Assembly (NCBI RefSeq): GCF_000613885.1
Contig: NZ_BAJV01000021.1
Span: 1 to 35,509, forward strand
DNA from: Asaia prunellae JCM 25354
GTDB taxonomy: Bacteria; Pseudomonadota; Alphaproteobacteria; Acetobacterales; Acetobacteraceae
Reading direction: 5' to 3'
Length of the DNA stretch: 35,509 nucleotides
The number at the start of each line of letters is the position of its first letter. Positions within the stretch are counted from its first letter, which is position 1. The position numbers and the translations under genes were made by a program. The notes below the pieces were generated by a model. It did no database searches. It was not told the origin of the DNA and worked only from the letters and a program-made list of their open reading frames with translations. This document shows, piece after piece, positions 9,544-18,350 of this stretch.

Positions 9544-9576
9544 AACGCCCGCCCCTCCAGCGGAAGGACGGGCGTT
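9544..9576 (-). terminator. Hairpin 1 between dnaK and dnaJ
   Basis: An 8-base perfect inverted repeat, AACGCCCG (9544-9551) and CGGGCGTT (9569-9576), is followed on the minus strand by a short TTT. A GC-rich stem at this place would lower dnaJ transcription relative to dnaK, as attenuators between these genes do in other bacteria. Confidence 0.5.
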
Positions 9577-9597
9577 GAAAGCGGCAAGCTTCCCTGT

Positions 9598-9616
9598 AAA
9601 GGGTCAGAGACCCTTT
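9598..9616 (-). terminator. Hairpin 2 just after dnaK
   Basis: AAAGGGTC (9598-9605) and GACCCTTT (9609-9616) form a perfect 8-base stem with a 3-base loop, 13 bases after the dnaK stop. The terminal A/T pairs give a weak U-tract. It probably acts with the next hairpin as partial terminator or as RNA 3' protection. Confidence 0.5.
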
Positions 9617-9628
9617 AGTGTATGGAGC

Positions 9629-11533
9629 TCAGTGCTTCTTGTGGTCGTCCACGTCTTCGAAATCGGCATCGACCACATTTTCGTCCTTGGCAGCATGGGC
9701 TTCACCAGGAGCGGCGCCCTCTTCTGCCTGTGACTGAGCATAGACAGCCTGGCCGATTTTCATAGCGGCCTGGGTCAGACGTTCTGTAGCCGATTTCAGA
9801 GCTTCGGCGTCGCTGCCATTCATGGCTTCACGGGTGGCTGCAACAGCGGCTTCTGCTTCAGTTTTGTCGGCAGCAGGGACCTTGTCACCGGCTTCAGTCA
9901 GAGACTTCTCGGTCTGATGGATCAGGGCTTCAGCGCTGTTACGCTGCTCGACCATCTCGCGCTTGGCCTTGTCTGCCGTGGCATTCGCCTCGGCTTCCTT
10001 CACCATGCGGTCGATATCGGAGTCGGACAGACCACCAGAAGCCTGGATCTTGATCTGCTGTTCCTTGCCTGTCGCCTTGTCCTTGGCCGACACATTGACG
10101 ATACCGTTGGCGTCGATGTCGAACGTGACTTCGATCTGGGGCACGCCACGCGGAGCGGGAGCAATGCCCGTAAGGTCGAAATTGCCCAGCAGCTTGTTAT
10201 CTGCCGCCATTTCGCGCTCACCCTGATAGACCTTGATGGTCACAGCGCTCTGGTTGTCATCAGCTGTCGAGAAGGTCTGGCTCTTCTTGGTCGGGATCGT
10301 CGTGTTGCGGTCGATCAGACGGGTGAAGACACCGCCCAGCGTTTCGATACCCAGAGAGAGCGGGGTTACGTCGAGCAGAAGAACGTCCTTGACGTCGCCC
10401 TTGAGCACGGCGCCCTGTACAGCGGCACCGATAGCCACCACTTCGTCAGGATTGACGTTGCGGGCAGGTTCCTTGCCGAAGAACTGCTTAACCGTCTCGA
10501 TGACTTTAGGCATACGCGTCATGCCGCCGACGAGGATGACTTCGTCGATCTCAGCGGGGGTAACCGAGGCGTCCTTCAGAGCTGCACGGCACGGACCAAG
10601 CGTACGCTGGACCAGATCATCAACCAGACTTTCCAGCTTGGCGCGGCTCAGCTTGACCACGAGATGCTTCGGACCCGAGGCATCAGCCGTGATGAAGGGC
10701 AGGTTGATTTCGGTTTCCTTGGAGGAGGAAAGCTCGATCTTCGCCTTTTCAGCAGCTTCCTTCAGGCGCTGCAGCGCCAGCTTGTCGCCGCGCAGGTCGA
10801 TACCCTGATCGCGCTTGAACTCGTCTGCCAGGTAACCAATGATGCGATTGTCGAAATCTTCACCGCCAAGGAAGGTGTCACCATTGGTGGACTTCACTTC
10901 GATGACGCCGTCGGAGATCTCGAGGATCGACACGTCGAACGTGCCACCACCAAGGTCATAAACAGCTACCGTGCCGGAATCGCGCTTGCCGAGGCCATAG
11001 GCCAGAGCAGCTGCCGTCGGCTCGTTGATGATACGCAGCACTTCAAGACCAGCGATACGACCGGCATCGCGTGTTGCCTGACGCTGGGCGTCATTGAAGT
11101 AGGCCGGAACCGTGATGACGGCCTGGGAGACGGTCTCACCGAGATAGGCCTCGGCGGTTTCCTTCATCTTGCCCAGCACGAAAGCCGAGATCTGCGAAGG
11201 CGCGTAGTTTTCACCACGGGCGCGAACCCAGGCATCGCCGTTATCGCCACGTACAATTTCGTACGGGACCATTTCCTTGTCCTTGGCGACGGTCGGGTCG
11301 TCATAGCGACGGCCGATCAGGCGCTTGACAGCATACAGCGTATCGGAAGGGTTTGTGACAGCCTGACGCTTCGCGGCCTGACCGACCAGACGCTCACCAT
11401 TGCTGGTAAAGGCGACCATTGACGGCGTCGTGCGTGCACCTTCGCTGTTTTCAATAACCCTGGTCTCATCGCCTTCGCGGATTGCGACGCAAGAGTTTGT
11501 GGTGCCAAGGTCAATACCAATGACTTTGCTCAT
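9629..11533 (-). CDS. dnaK: Chaperone protein DnaK (Hsp70)
   Basis: 634 residues, full length. The nucleotide-binding domain opens with [14 protein letters not shown] and holds the phosphate loops [16 protein letters not shown] and [12 protein letters not shown]. The linker [19 protein letters not shown] leads into the substrate-binding domain, and the lid is the Ala/Glu-rich helical end. The protein finishes EDVDDHKKH, a variant of the usual acidic C-terminus. It follows grpE on the same strand after 129 bases that carry a possible heat-shock promoter and a hairpin. Confidence 0.97.
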   Translation of the reverse strand: MSKVIGIDLGTTNSCVAIREGDETRVIENSEGARTTPSMVAFTSNGERLVGQAAKRQAVTNPSDTLYAVKRLIGRRYDDPTVAKDKEMVPYEIVRGDNGDAWVRARGENYAPSQISAFVLGKMKETAEAYLGETVSQAVITVPAYFNDAQRQATRDAGRIAGLEVLRIINEPTAAALAYGLGKRDSGTVAVYDLGGGTFDVSILEISDGVIEVKSTNGDTFLGGEDFDNRIIGYLADEFKRDQGIDLRGDKLALQRLKEAAEKAKIELSSSKETEINLPFITADASGPKHLVVKLSRAKLESLVDDLVQRTLGPCRAALKDASVTPAEIDEVILVGGMTRMPKVIETVKQFFGKEPARNVNPDEVVAIGAAVQGAVLKGDVKDVLLLDVTPLSLGIETLGGVFTRLIDRNTTIPTKKSQTFSTADDNQSAVTIKVYQGEREMAADNKLLGNFDLTGIAPAPRGVPQIEVTFDIDANGIVNVSAKDKATGKEQQIKIQASGGLSDSDIDRMVKEAEANATADKAKREMVEQRNSAEALIHQTEKSLTEAGDKVPAADKTEAEAAVAATREAMNGSDAEALKSATERLTQAAMKIGQAVYAQSQAEEGAAPGEAHAAKDENVVDADFEDVDDHKKH

Positions 11534-11599
11534 ACTTCAGTCCTTTCAGCGGTGCTGTCCGGCCCATTCAGGCACCGGGCAACACCCTTGTTTTCGTCT

Positions 11600-11615
11600 C
11601 CCTGCTTCAGCAGGG
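11600..11615 (-). repeat. Hairpin in the dnaK leader
   Basis: CCCTGCT (11600-11606) and AGCAGGG (11609-11615) form a perfect 7-base stem in the untranslated region between the candidate promoter and dnaK. Its role is unknown. Confidence 0.4.
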
Positions 11616-11631
11616 GCGGGTTACAGGTAAA

Positions 11632-11659
11632 ATCTAGGAGGCCTGTAGAAGGGTTTCAA
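11632..11659 (-). promoter_or_regulatory. Candidate sigma-32 (RpoH) promoter for dnaK
   Basis: On the minus strand TTGAAA (11654-11659) is followed, 15 bases later, by CCTAGAT (11632-11638). This resembles the alphaproteobacterial heat-shock pattern CTTGAA-N(15-18)-CYTATNT. It starts just after grpE ends, so dnaK could be transcribed separately under heat shock. Confidence 0.45.
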
Positions 11660-11662
11660 CCC

Positions 11663-12235
11663 TCATTCTGCAGCTTTGTTGCCACCTCTGGCGACGACAA
11701 CCATTGCAGGCTTGAGCAGGCGGCCATTCAGCGTCCAGGTTGGTGTCCAGGCCTGCATTACCGTGCCATCGGCATGATCGTCGCTTGGCTGCTCTGCCAT
11801 GGCCTGATGCAGATTGGCGTCAAAGGTTTCGCCGACCGGATGCTGGCAGGTGATGCCGTTGCGTTCAAGAATGCCGAGGAAGGAACGTTCCGTGCTCTCG
11901 AAGCCTTCGCGCAGCTTGCTGACAAGACCTTCCTCGTTTTCGGTTCTGGCCGGAAGAGAGGCGAGACCACGTTGCAGGTTTTCAGCGGCTTCGACGACAT
12001 CCTTCGCGAATTTCTGAACGGCGTATTGGCGTGCATCCTCAACTTCGCGCTTGGCACGCGTGCGGTAATTCTGCATCTCGGCCTCGGAACGCATCCATTT
12101 GTCACGGAATTCCTCGACCTGTGCTTCCAGCTCGGCAATGCGGGCCTCAGGCGTCTGTGCCTCGGCCTGAGACTCTGTCGCTTCGGGAGCGGGTGTGTCG
12201 TTCTGCTCTTCATGCAGCGGGTTTTCTGTGGTCAT
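11663..12235 (-). CDS. grpE: Nucleotide exchange factor GrpE
   Basis: 190 residues; releases ADP from DnaK. It has an acidic, Pro/Glu-rich N-terminal tail (residues 1-30), a long coiled-coil beginning ARIAELEAQVEEFRDKWMRSEAEMQNYRTR, and a C-terminal beta domain with the signature PVGETFDANLHQAMAEQPSDDHADGTV and a VLQxGYxLNGRLLRPA-like end (AWTPTWTLNGRLLKPAMVVVA). In many alphaproteobacteria hrcA precedes grpE; here the divergent neighbour is chvI and no hrcA is present in the window. Confidence 0.94.
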   Translation of the reverse strand: MTTENPLHEEQNDTPAPEATESQAEAQTPEARIAELEAQVEEFRDKWMRSEAEMQNYRTRAKREVEDARQYAVQKFAKDVVEAAENLQRGLASLPARTENEEGLVSKLREGFESTERSFLGILERNGITCQHPVGETFDANLHQAMAEQPSDDHADGTVMQAWTPTWTLNGRLLKPAMVVVARGGNKAAE

Positions 12236-12251
12236 CCTGGTCGCAACCTCG

Positions 12252-12277
12252 AAAAATCTGGCCCGGTGTGACCGGGC
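12252..12277 (-). terminator. Terminator-like hairpin in the grpE leader
   Basis: On the minus strand GCCCGGT and ACCGGGC (arms at 12271-12277 and 12261-12267) form a 7-base GC-rich stem with a 3-base loop, followed by CAGAUUUUU (A-run at 12252-12256). It ends 17 bases before the grpE start. It could attenuate grpE or end an RNA coming from further upstream. Confidence 0.5.
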
Positions 12278-12496
12278 ATCATAGGGTCAGCTTCAGGCGA
12301 ACTCCCCCGCGTCGGGGCGAGCATGGCCGCGAGAAGCCACGAAAGACACCGATCGACCATCCCTGGATGTCCGACCGTTTTCGACTGCCCCGTCTTGGGC
12401 GCAGCCGCATGGTAAGATATAGGTGGCTGCCACAAGCCATATGCCAACCCCCCTGTTATTGGCAACAGGCAGAAATTGAAGGCGGATACATCGCGC

Positions 12497-13210
12497 ATGG
12501 AGACGACAAAGCACACCATCGCCCTGGTGGATGATGATCGCAATATCCTCACATCGGTCCAGATGACTCTGGAAGCCGAAGGATTTGTGGTTCACACCTA
12601 TACGGATGGCGAAGCTGCCCTGCAGGGGATTCAGGCGCGGCCGGTCAGCCTTGCCGTGCTCGATATCAAGATGCCCCGCATGGACGGCATGGAGCTGCTC
12701 CAGCGGCTGCGGGCACGTTCGGCCCTTCCGGTTATCTTCCTCTCCTCGAAAGACGAGGAACTCGACCAGCTCATGGGACTGCGTCTTGGCGCTGACGATT
12801 ATATTACCAAGCCGTTTTCACAGCGTCTTTTGCTGGAGCGTATCCGTGCGCTGCTGCGTCGTCAGGATGCCAGCCGTGCCGAGGGCAGCGGTGTCGCCAC
12901 AGCAGGGGCCGCCATCGTACGTGGCAGTCTGACCCTTGATGAGACGCGTCATCAATGTCTCTGGGCAGGTCAGGATATCATGCTGACAGTGACCGAATTT
13001 CTTCTGGTCAAGGCTCTGGCCTTGCGCCCCGGTATGGTGAAATCACGTGATCAGCTTATTGATGCCGCCTATGGCGAAAATATCTATGTTGATGACCGCA
13101 CGATCGACAGCCATATCAAGCGCGTACGCAAGAAATTCAGGCAGATCGATGACAATTTCAACCAGATCGAGACTCTTTACGGCATAGGCTATCGTTACAA
13201 GGAAGACTGA
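12497..13210 (+). CDS. chvI: ChvI-type DNA-binding response regulator
   Basis: 237 residues, OmpR family. The receiver domain has the acidic triad DDD at 12-14, the phosphoacceptor Asp56 in [15 protein letters not shown] and Lys105 in YITKPFS. The stretch [15 protein letters not shown] is highly characteristic of ChvI. The C-terminal winged helix includes [30 protein letters not shown] and [18 protein letters not shown] prefer the ATG at 12497 over a TTG at 12476, since ChvI proteins start just before the IALVDDD strand. It controls envelope, acid and exopolysaccharide genes in relatives and is followed directly by the partner kinase. It diverges from grpE. Confidence 0.9.
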   Translation: METTKHTIALVDDDRNILTSVQMTLEAEGFVVHTYTDGEAALQGIQARPVSLAVLDIKMPRMDGMELLQRLRARSALPVIFLSSKDEELDQLMGLRLGADDYITKPFSQRLLLERIRALLRRQDASRAEGSGVATAGAAIVRGSLTLDETRHQCLWAGQDIMLTVTEFLLVKALALRPGMVKSRDQLIDAAYGENIYVDDRTIDSHIKRVRKKFRQIDDNFNQIETLYGIGYRYKED

Positions 13211-13374
13211 CCGGCCATGCCCGAGCGTGAATCCTTCGGCAGGCGGTCGCGCAGGGCGCCCCCGGTTCGTTCTTTCAGGCGTTCAGGCGCCTTCGCAGGC
13301 GGTCGTTTCGTCATGGCGATACGCTGGCTCTTGAGGCAGGGCGTGACGGCAAGCCATCGGTAAGCCGCTTTCGC

Positions 13375-15018
13375 ATGCCTGGCTTTGCGTCGCCGCTCAT
13401 GCGACGCATTTTTCTGCTCAATACATTGCCATTGGCCATTCTGGCCGTGACCTTGCTGTTTCTGAACGATTTTCAGAACAGCCTTCTTGAAACAGATGTA
13501 AATGCCCTGCGCGAGCAGGCCCACATCTATGCCGCCGCCATGGGGCAGATTGCCGTGGTGCGTGATCCGACGCGCCATCCTTTTCCGGGTGCGGAATTCA
13601 TGCTCGACGGGGCGCAGGCCCGTCCGCTTCTCCTGCGTCTGACCGAACCGAGTCCGAATGTGCGTGCGCGCCTGGTCGGACCTGACGGCACTCTTGTTGC
13701 CGATAGCCTGAACGAGGCTGCGCTTGTGCGCCGTGATCGCAAGGGACGATCCCGTGCGACAGGAGAGCCGGTTCCGCCGCCCCGCTGGCAACCGCCTCGT
13801 AATAATGGCGTCGAGATTGCCTATGAATGGCTGTTGTCGCTCCTGCCCCTGTCATCTCGTGAAGGCATTGTGATGCTGGAGACGCAGGACACGCCGCCGC
13901 CCTTGCGATCAGCTGGCGAATACCGCGGAGCCGAGGCCGCTCCCTATATCAGGCGCACTCCGGATCACGAGCTTGTCATTACTGTGGCGGAGCCTGTCAT
14001 TCATGACGGACAGACGGTCGGGATCATCCAGCTGACACGACAGGCGCAGGAAGTCGATCGATCGCTCTTTGCCGTGCGCTCTTCGATCCTGTCCCTCTTT
14101 CTCGCAGCCATGGCCGTGACAGTACTGCTCTCATGGTATCTCTCGATTACGATCGCGCGCCCTCTGCTTCGTCTGGCTGTCGCTTCTCATGATATGCGTG
14201 ATGTGTCTGGGCGAGCCGATACGGTGCCTGAATCGCTGCTGGTGCGTCGTGATGAAATCGGTGTTCTGGCAAGGGCCTTGCGCGGCAGTGTTCTGGCGCT
14301 CTGGGCGCGTATGGATGCGATCGAGCGTTTTGCTGCCGATGTCAGTCACGAAATCAAGAACCCGCTTTCTTCCATCCGATCGGCCATCGAAACCCTGCCA
14401 CGTATTGAAAACAGGGAGCGTCAGACCAGGCTTCTCGCCATTATCAATAACGATGTGAGGCGTCTGGACAGATTGATTACTGATATCGCCGATGCCAGCC
14501 GTATTGATGCCGAGCTGTCTCGTACGCGCTCGGAACCTGTGGCTGTAGGGATGTTGCTTTCCATCCTGACAGAGATGCACCAGACAACACGTAAGCCTGA
14601 AGATGCGATTCTTGTTCTGGATGATTCTCATGACGATGCAGCGCATCCCTTGCGGGTGCTGGCGGTCGAAGACCGTCTGGTACAGGTACTGCGTAACCTG
14701 ATCGGTAATGCAATTTCCTTTTCTCCGCCACGTGGGCGGATCACGCTGTTCATGCGGCCTGTAGACAGACAGATCCGTATTACAGTCAGTGATGAAGGGC
14801 CGGGTATTCCTCCGCTCAAGCTCGAGGATATTTTTGACCGTTTTTATTCAGAACGCCCCCAGACCGAGAATTTCGGTCAGCATTCAGGTCTTGGTCTTGC
14901 CATAAGCAGGCAGATTATCGAAGCGCTTCACGGCACACTTCATGCCGAAAACAGGTATGACGAAGCAGGTCGTGTCATCGGAGCGTGCTTCGTCATTCTT
15001 CTGCCGCGCGCGCTCTAG
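13375..15018 (+). CDS. chvG: ChvG-type sensor histidine kinase (N-terminus probably longer)
   Basis: 547 residues from the first in-frame ATG. A membrane helix (IFLLNTLPLAILAVTLLFL) leads to a periplasmic sensor of about 230 residues, then a second helix (SILSLFLAAMAVTVLLSWYL), HAMP, the H-box FAADVSHEIKNPLSSIRSAIE, the N-box NLIGNAISFSPP, and G-boxes DEGPGIPPLKLEDIFDRFYS and SGLGLAISRQI. It phosphorylates ChvI. The same frame stays open upstream to about 13231 and reads a basic, ChvG-like cytoplasmic tail without a start codon. A single missing base near 13230 would join it to an ATG at 13217, only 6 bases after chvI, giving about 600 residues, closer to known ChvG lengths. Confidence 0.88.
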   Translation: MPGFASPLMRRIFLLNTLPLAILAVTLLFLNDFQNSLLETDVNALREQAHIYAAAMGQIAVVRDPTRHPFPGAEFMLDGAQARPLLLRLTEPSPNVRARLVGPDGTLVADSLNEAALVRRDRKGRSRATGEPVPPPRWQPPRNNGVEIAYEWLLSLLPLSSREGIVMLETQDTPPPLRSAGEYRGAEAAPYIRRTPDHELVITVAEPVIHDGQTVGIIQLTRQAQEVDRSLFAVRSSILSLFLAAMAVTVLLSWYLSITIARPLLRLAVASHDMRDVSGRADTVPESLLVRRDEIGVLARALRGSVLALWARMDAIERFAADVSHEIKNPLSSIRSAIETLPRIENRERQTRLLAIINNDVRRLDRLITDIADASRIDAELSRTRSEPVAVGMLLSILTEMHQTTRKPEDAILVLDDSHDDAAHPLRVLAVEDRLVQVLRNLIGNAISFSPPRGRITLFMRPVDRQIRITVSDEGPGIPPLKLEDIFDRFYSERPQTENFGQHSGLGLAISRQIIEALHGTLHAENRYDEAGRVIGACFVILLPRAL

Positions 15019-15029
15019 CGCTTCTGTAA

Positions 15030-15368
15030 TCATGAACGAGCCAGACGGGTCTGGCTCGTTGCAACGCGGCGGGTATAGATATCACGCATCTGCTGCACAG
15101 CATTGTCATAGGCAGCCTGGGTGCATTCTTCGACATCAGCAGCACGACGATCGCTGGCCCCGGTATCGCGTTCGCAGATTTCAGCTGCCTTGTCATGAAT
15201 GGCATCCGCCATACGGTTCCAGTCGCGATCGGATTGGAGAGACACATGTGAGACATCGATCTGGACGCTGTTGTTGTCCGGTATAATGCGATGTTCTGCC
15301 AGAGCAGGCTGAGCAATGAGCGTGAAGAGACTGGCTGCGGCGATGAAAGACTTGGCGAAACCGAACAT
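15030..15368 (-). CDS. UrcA family small secreted protein
   Basis: 112 residues with a clear Sec signal peptide (MFGFAKSFIAAASLFTLIAQPALA, cleavage after ALA-E). The mature part has a VQIDVSHVSLQSDRDWNRMADAIHDKAAEICERD pattern and a second Cys in VEECTQAAYDNAVQQM. This is the layout of UrcA proteins: YxDLdL-type strand, helix, and two cysteines that probably pair. The function of the family is unknown. It has an AAGGA site 7 bases before ATG and a near-perfect sigma-54 promoter 55-71 bases upstream. It converges with chvG. Confidence 0.72.
   Translation of the reverse strand: MFGFAKSFIAAASLFTLIAQPALAEHRIIPDNNSVQIDVSHVSLQSDRDWNRMADAIHDKAAEICERDTGASDRRAADVEECTQAAYDNAVQQMRDIYTRRVATSQTRLARS
15035..15060. 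terminator. Strong hairpin at the chvG / urcA-like convergence
   Basis: AACGAGCCAGA (15035-15045) and TCTGGCTCGTT (15050-15060) form a perfect 11-base stem with a CGGG loop, 16 bases after the chvG stop. It overlaps the last codons of the UrcA-like gene. There is no long U-tract; it probably serves both genes. Confidence 0.6.
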
Positions 15369-15422
15369 GGAAAGATCCTTTCTGCTCTCCGGACCCTTTG
15401 TCCGAAGGTATGCTCTTTCCCA

Positions 15423-15439
15423 TGCAAAACCCGTGCCAA
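15423..15439 (-). promoter_or_regulatory. Sigma-54 (RpoN) promoter upstream of the UrcA-like gene
   Basis: The minus strand reads TTGGCACGGGTTTTGCA. This fits the -24/-12 consensus YTGGCACG-N4-TTGCW exactly, with GG and GC elements correctly spaced. The predicted start, about 12 bases downstream, leaves a leader of about 45 bases before the ATG at 15368. An enhancer-binding activator would be needed. Confidence 0.65.
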
Positions 15440-15805
15440 ATCTGTTCTGACAGCAAAAAAATTAGGAATACCTTCGCTAAATGATCATCTCTTGGAGGTT
15501 TTATGACAAGAAGTGATATTTCTAACCATTAATTGGCATTAACAGCCATATGAGCATTGTATTTCATGGATTCTGGTCTTCCTGCCCGGATCATTCTGTC
15601 TGAAGCAGGAAACGCCCTGAGGGCCTTGATATCAGTTGGATGAGAGACTGATCACTCTGTCCTGCACAGGAAAACATCGCGTAATCTGTATTGATATTCA
15701 TGACTGGTTCAGAGGTAAAAAAAGAACCTGAAACATATACAAGATGAATGCGAAAAGAGTATTCGAATGTCCGTTCTCAACAAGAAAATGAAACAGGGGA
15801 GCGTG
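15440..15805. other. Intergenic region, no gene seen
   Basis: About 365 bases, richer in A+T than the flanking genes, between the sigma-54 site and the hydroxylase gene. It holds no convincing ORF on either strand and no strong hairpin. It presumably contains the hydroxylase promoter. Confidence 0.5.
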
Positions 15806-16599
15806 ATGGATTATCTTGGCAAGAGAGTCAGCGACAATGGATGGAAACTGCCCTTTATTGGTAAATCTCTCTACCAGATTGGCAAGGATATACGTCCTGC
15901 AATTGATCGCTTCATCATTCGTAATTCCCTTATCCCCCATACGGCTCTGATTGATGCACGATTTTTCCCCTGGGTAAATCTGCTCGAACGCAACTGGGAG
16001 ACCATACGGATGAGGCTGTGCGTATTCGCGCCGAAGATATTCCTTCGCTCGGTGAGATTTCGCGTCAGCATGGCCGTATTGCCGGCGATAGGCGCTGGCG
16101 TTCCTTTTTTTTCGAGGGATATGGGTATCGTTGTGAGGAAAACTGCCAGCGTGCACCCCGTACCAACGATCTTCTGCGCCAGATTCCCAACCTGGTAACC
16201 GCCAGTTTCTCCGTTCTCGAACCTGGCTGTCGTATCCCGCGTCATGTCGGCATGACCAAGGGAACCTTCGTCTATCATCTGGCACTGAAAATCCCGAAAA
16301 ACCGGGAAGCCTGCCATATTACCATTGAGGGGGAGAACAAGACCCATACCTATTCCTGGAATGAGGGTGAATCGCTGCTTTTTGACGATACGTTTCCCCA
16401 TTTTGTTGCCAATGATACAGATGAAGACCGTTATATCCTGCTGATACAGGTGCAGCGTCCTTGCCGTCAGGCAGCACGCCGGTTGCTGAAAATTTTTCTT
16501 TTCTGTGTGCGTCATTCGCGTTTCGTGCAGGAAATCAAGACCCAGCTGGACATGCTGGCGCGCAGGCCGTTGTCTGATCAGACTTCTCCAGCCGAATAA
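15806..16599 (+). CDS. Aspartyl/asparaginyl beta-hydroxylase family protein (LpxO-like), frameshifted
   Basis: A 2-oxoglutarate/Fe(II) dioxygenase, about 264 residues after joining two frames. The iron ligands are in IPRHVGMTKGTFVYHLALKIP and FDDTFPHFVANDTDEDRYILLIQVQRP, where the Arg of DRYILL binds 2-oxoglutarate. This matches Asp_Arg_Hydrox proteins, including LpxO, which 2-hydroxylates lipid A acyl chains. The N-terminal third (ALIDARFFPWVNLLERNWETIR) is read in another frame; one missing G at about 16008-16009 would read IRDEAVRIRAEDI and join them. The ATG at 15806 has an AGGGGAG site 4-5 bases upstream; earlier ATGs at 15767 and 15788 do not. Lipid A as substrate is an inference. Confidence 0.75.
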
Positions 16600-16623
16600 C
16601 AGAAGACGCCCATAATGCTGCAT

Positions 16624-16690
16624 GGAGATACAGAGAACTGAAGTATCTCCCAGCAGGATATTCAGGAAGGGAACAGAACACCTTCCCTGA
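16624..16690. terminator. Two tandem hairpins at the hydroxylase / ALDH convergence
   Basis: GGAGATAC (16624-16631) pairs perfectly with GTATCTCC (16643-16650). Just after it TCAGGAAGG (16662-16670) pairs with CCTTCCCTGA (16681-16690) with one bulge. They lie in the 209-base gap between convergent genes and probably end both transcripts. Confidence 0.5.
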
Positions 16691-16808
16691 CATGCGTTCC
16701 TATGCGGCGATGGCACTATGGCAATCGCTCAGATACCCATAATGCCATAGGAAAGTCCTCTATATTTCTCATATATCAGTGTTTTATATTGTAAAAATAC
16801 TTCCACTC

Positions 16809-18295
16809 TCAATATCGAACGATAACCGACTTGAGTTCGGTATAGTCGTTGATGAATGCACTTCCGAATTCGCGACCAAGTCCTGAGGAGCGTATCCCGC
16901 CAAACGGTACGGCAGGATCGAGAAGTGTATGCATATTTACCCATACCGTGCCGGCCTGATGCGGGGGACCATGCGCATGGCCTTGGAGAGATTGTCGGTC
17001 CAGAGACTGGCAGACAAACCAAAATCGGAATTATTCATGAGAGAAACGAGTTCCTCTTCGTCGTCATAAGCGAGAAATGTGCCGATTGGACCGAATGTCT
17101 CTTCCTGTAGGAGGGCGGCTTGGGGAGTTGTAGCGCGTATCAAGGTCGGTTCGACATAGTAGCCCGGCCGTTCGAAGGCCTTGCCCCCGCAAATGATCTG
17201 ATCACCTTCCTGACGGGCACGGTCAAAAAAACCGGTTACTTTTTCGAAATGTTGCCGGTTGGCCAGTGGCCCCAGAGCAGCCTGCTCGTCAAAAGGATCT
17301 CCCGGCACGAGGGTTGCGAGCTTTTTGGAAAGTGCCGCCAGGATGTCATCCATATGTGCCCGCGGAAGATAGAAACGTTCGCCCGCTGCGCAGATCTGCC
17401 CCTGATTGATAAATCCGGCCTCGATTATTCCGGCGACCGCTCTGTCGATATCAATATCCGGCAGGAATCCGACAGCGTTCTTGCCGCCCAGTTCCAGCGT
17501 GACGCGGGTCAGTTTGCTTCCAGTGCACTTTTGCCGATAGAGATGCCCGTTGGCACCGATCCGGTGAAACTCACCTTGTCGGTGCCGGGATGAGCAATCA
17601 GGGATGCGCCGACTTTCCCCCCTCCGGTGACGACATTTAGCACGCCATCCGGCAGACCAGCCTCACTGGCAAGCTCGGCAATCCGCAGCATGGTCAGGGG
17701 GGTATATTCCGATGGTTTGATGATCGACGTACACCCGGTGGTAAGCAGATGCAAATTTCCATACCGCAATCAGGATAGAAAAATTCCACGGTATGATGCC
17801 GACCACCACCCCGATCGGATCGCGACGTGTAAAGGCTGTGTAACGCTCACCATTCATCGAAGGCAGGGAGGGCTGAATGGTCTCACCTGTAATTTTCGTT
17901 GCCCATCCTGCGTAATACCGTAAAAAGCGGATTGCCATATCCACTTCAAAGCCGCGCGACATCTGGATGAGTTTGCCCGATTGCAGGCTTTCGAGCTGCG
18001 CCAGCTCTTCCCGGTGCTTTATGAACAGATCGGCGAGCCGGAGAAGGAAAGCTCCACGTTCGTCGGGACTGGTATTGGCCCAGCTTCCTTCAAATGCCTT
18101 GCGTGACGAGCGCACACAACGCTCGACATCTTCGGCATCAGCCTCGGCAATACTGGTGATGACCTGACCATTGGCAGGATTGGTTACATCGATCCGCTCC
18201 TTGCCATTGGGAGGCTGGTGGCGTCCATCAATGTAGAAACCATGCTTGCGTTCAAGGAACTGTCGAACTTCCGGAAGCAGAGATACAAGACTCAT
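16809..18295 (-). CDS. Aldehyde dehydrogenase family protein (sorbosone/betaine aldehyde dehydrogenase-like), three frameshifts
   Basis: An NAD(P)-dependent aldehyde dehydrogenase, about 496 residues after repair. The N-terminal part has [44 protein letters not shown] carries the catalytic Asn. FTGSVPTG is the NAD motif, VTLELGGKN has the general-base Glu, and [12 protein letters not shown] has the nucleophile Cys. The end has [36 protein letters not shown] and [16 protein letters not shown]. Frames change at about 17745 (two bases missing, CCC to C), 17513-17515 (one A missing, reading [13 protein letters not shown]) and 16955-16956 (one G missing, reading IRAGTVWVN). Every motif survives, so these are probably sequence errors. 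It follows the GMC oxidoreductase by 55 bases and should oxidise its product. Confidence 0.82.
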
Positions 18296-18324
18296 GGCGC
18301 TATATGTCCTTGCTGGAGAGAGAA

Positions 18325-18339
18325 GCCCGGTGAACGGGC
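18325..18339 (-). repeat. Small hairpin between GMC oxidoreductase and ALDH genes
   Basis: GCCCG (18325-18329) and CGGGC (18335-18339) flank a 5-base loop in the 55-base gap. It is followed on the minus strand by a pyrimidine stretch. It may tune ALDH expression, but the stem is short. Confidence 0.3.
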
Positions 18340-18350
18340 CCTCTGCTGGT

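Noticed and set aside
9917-11422. 501-residue open frame on the plus strand opposite dnaK
   Set aside because: It is the antisense shadow of the highly conserved dnaK coding sequence and shows no family pattern of its own.
12236-12496. CIRCE element or hrcA remnant before grpE
   Set aside because: No TTAGCACTC-N9-GAGTGCTAA-like repeat is present, and the short ORFs there do not resemble HrcA.
15767-15805. Earlier ATG codons (15767, 15788) for the hydroxylase
   Set aside because: Neither has a ribosome site; the ATG at 15806 has AGGGGAG at a suitable distance.
15871-16716. 281-residue open frame on the minus strand opposite the hydroxylase
   Set aside because: It has no recognisable motif, while the plus strand shows clear iron and 2-oxoglutarate binding motifs once one base is added.
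16809-18295. Aldehyde dehydrogenase as a genuine pseudogene
   Set aside because: All catalytic and cofactor motifs survive, all three lesions are in short homopolymers, and the same kind of lesion hits many neighbouring genes; sequence error is more likely.
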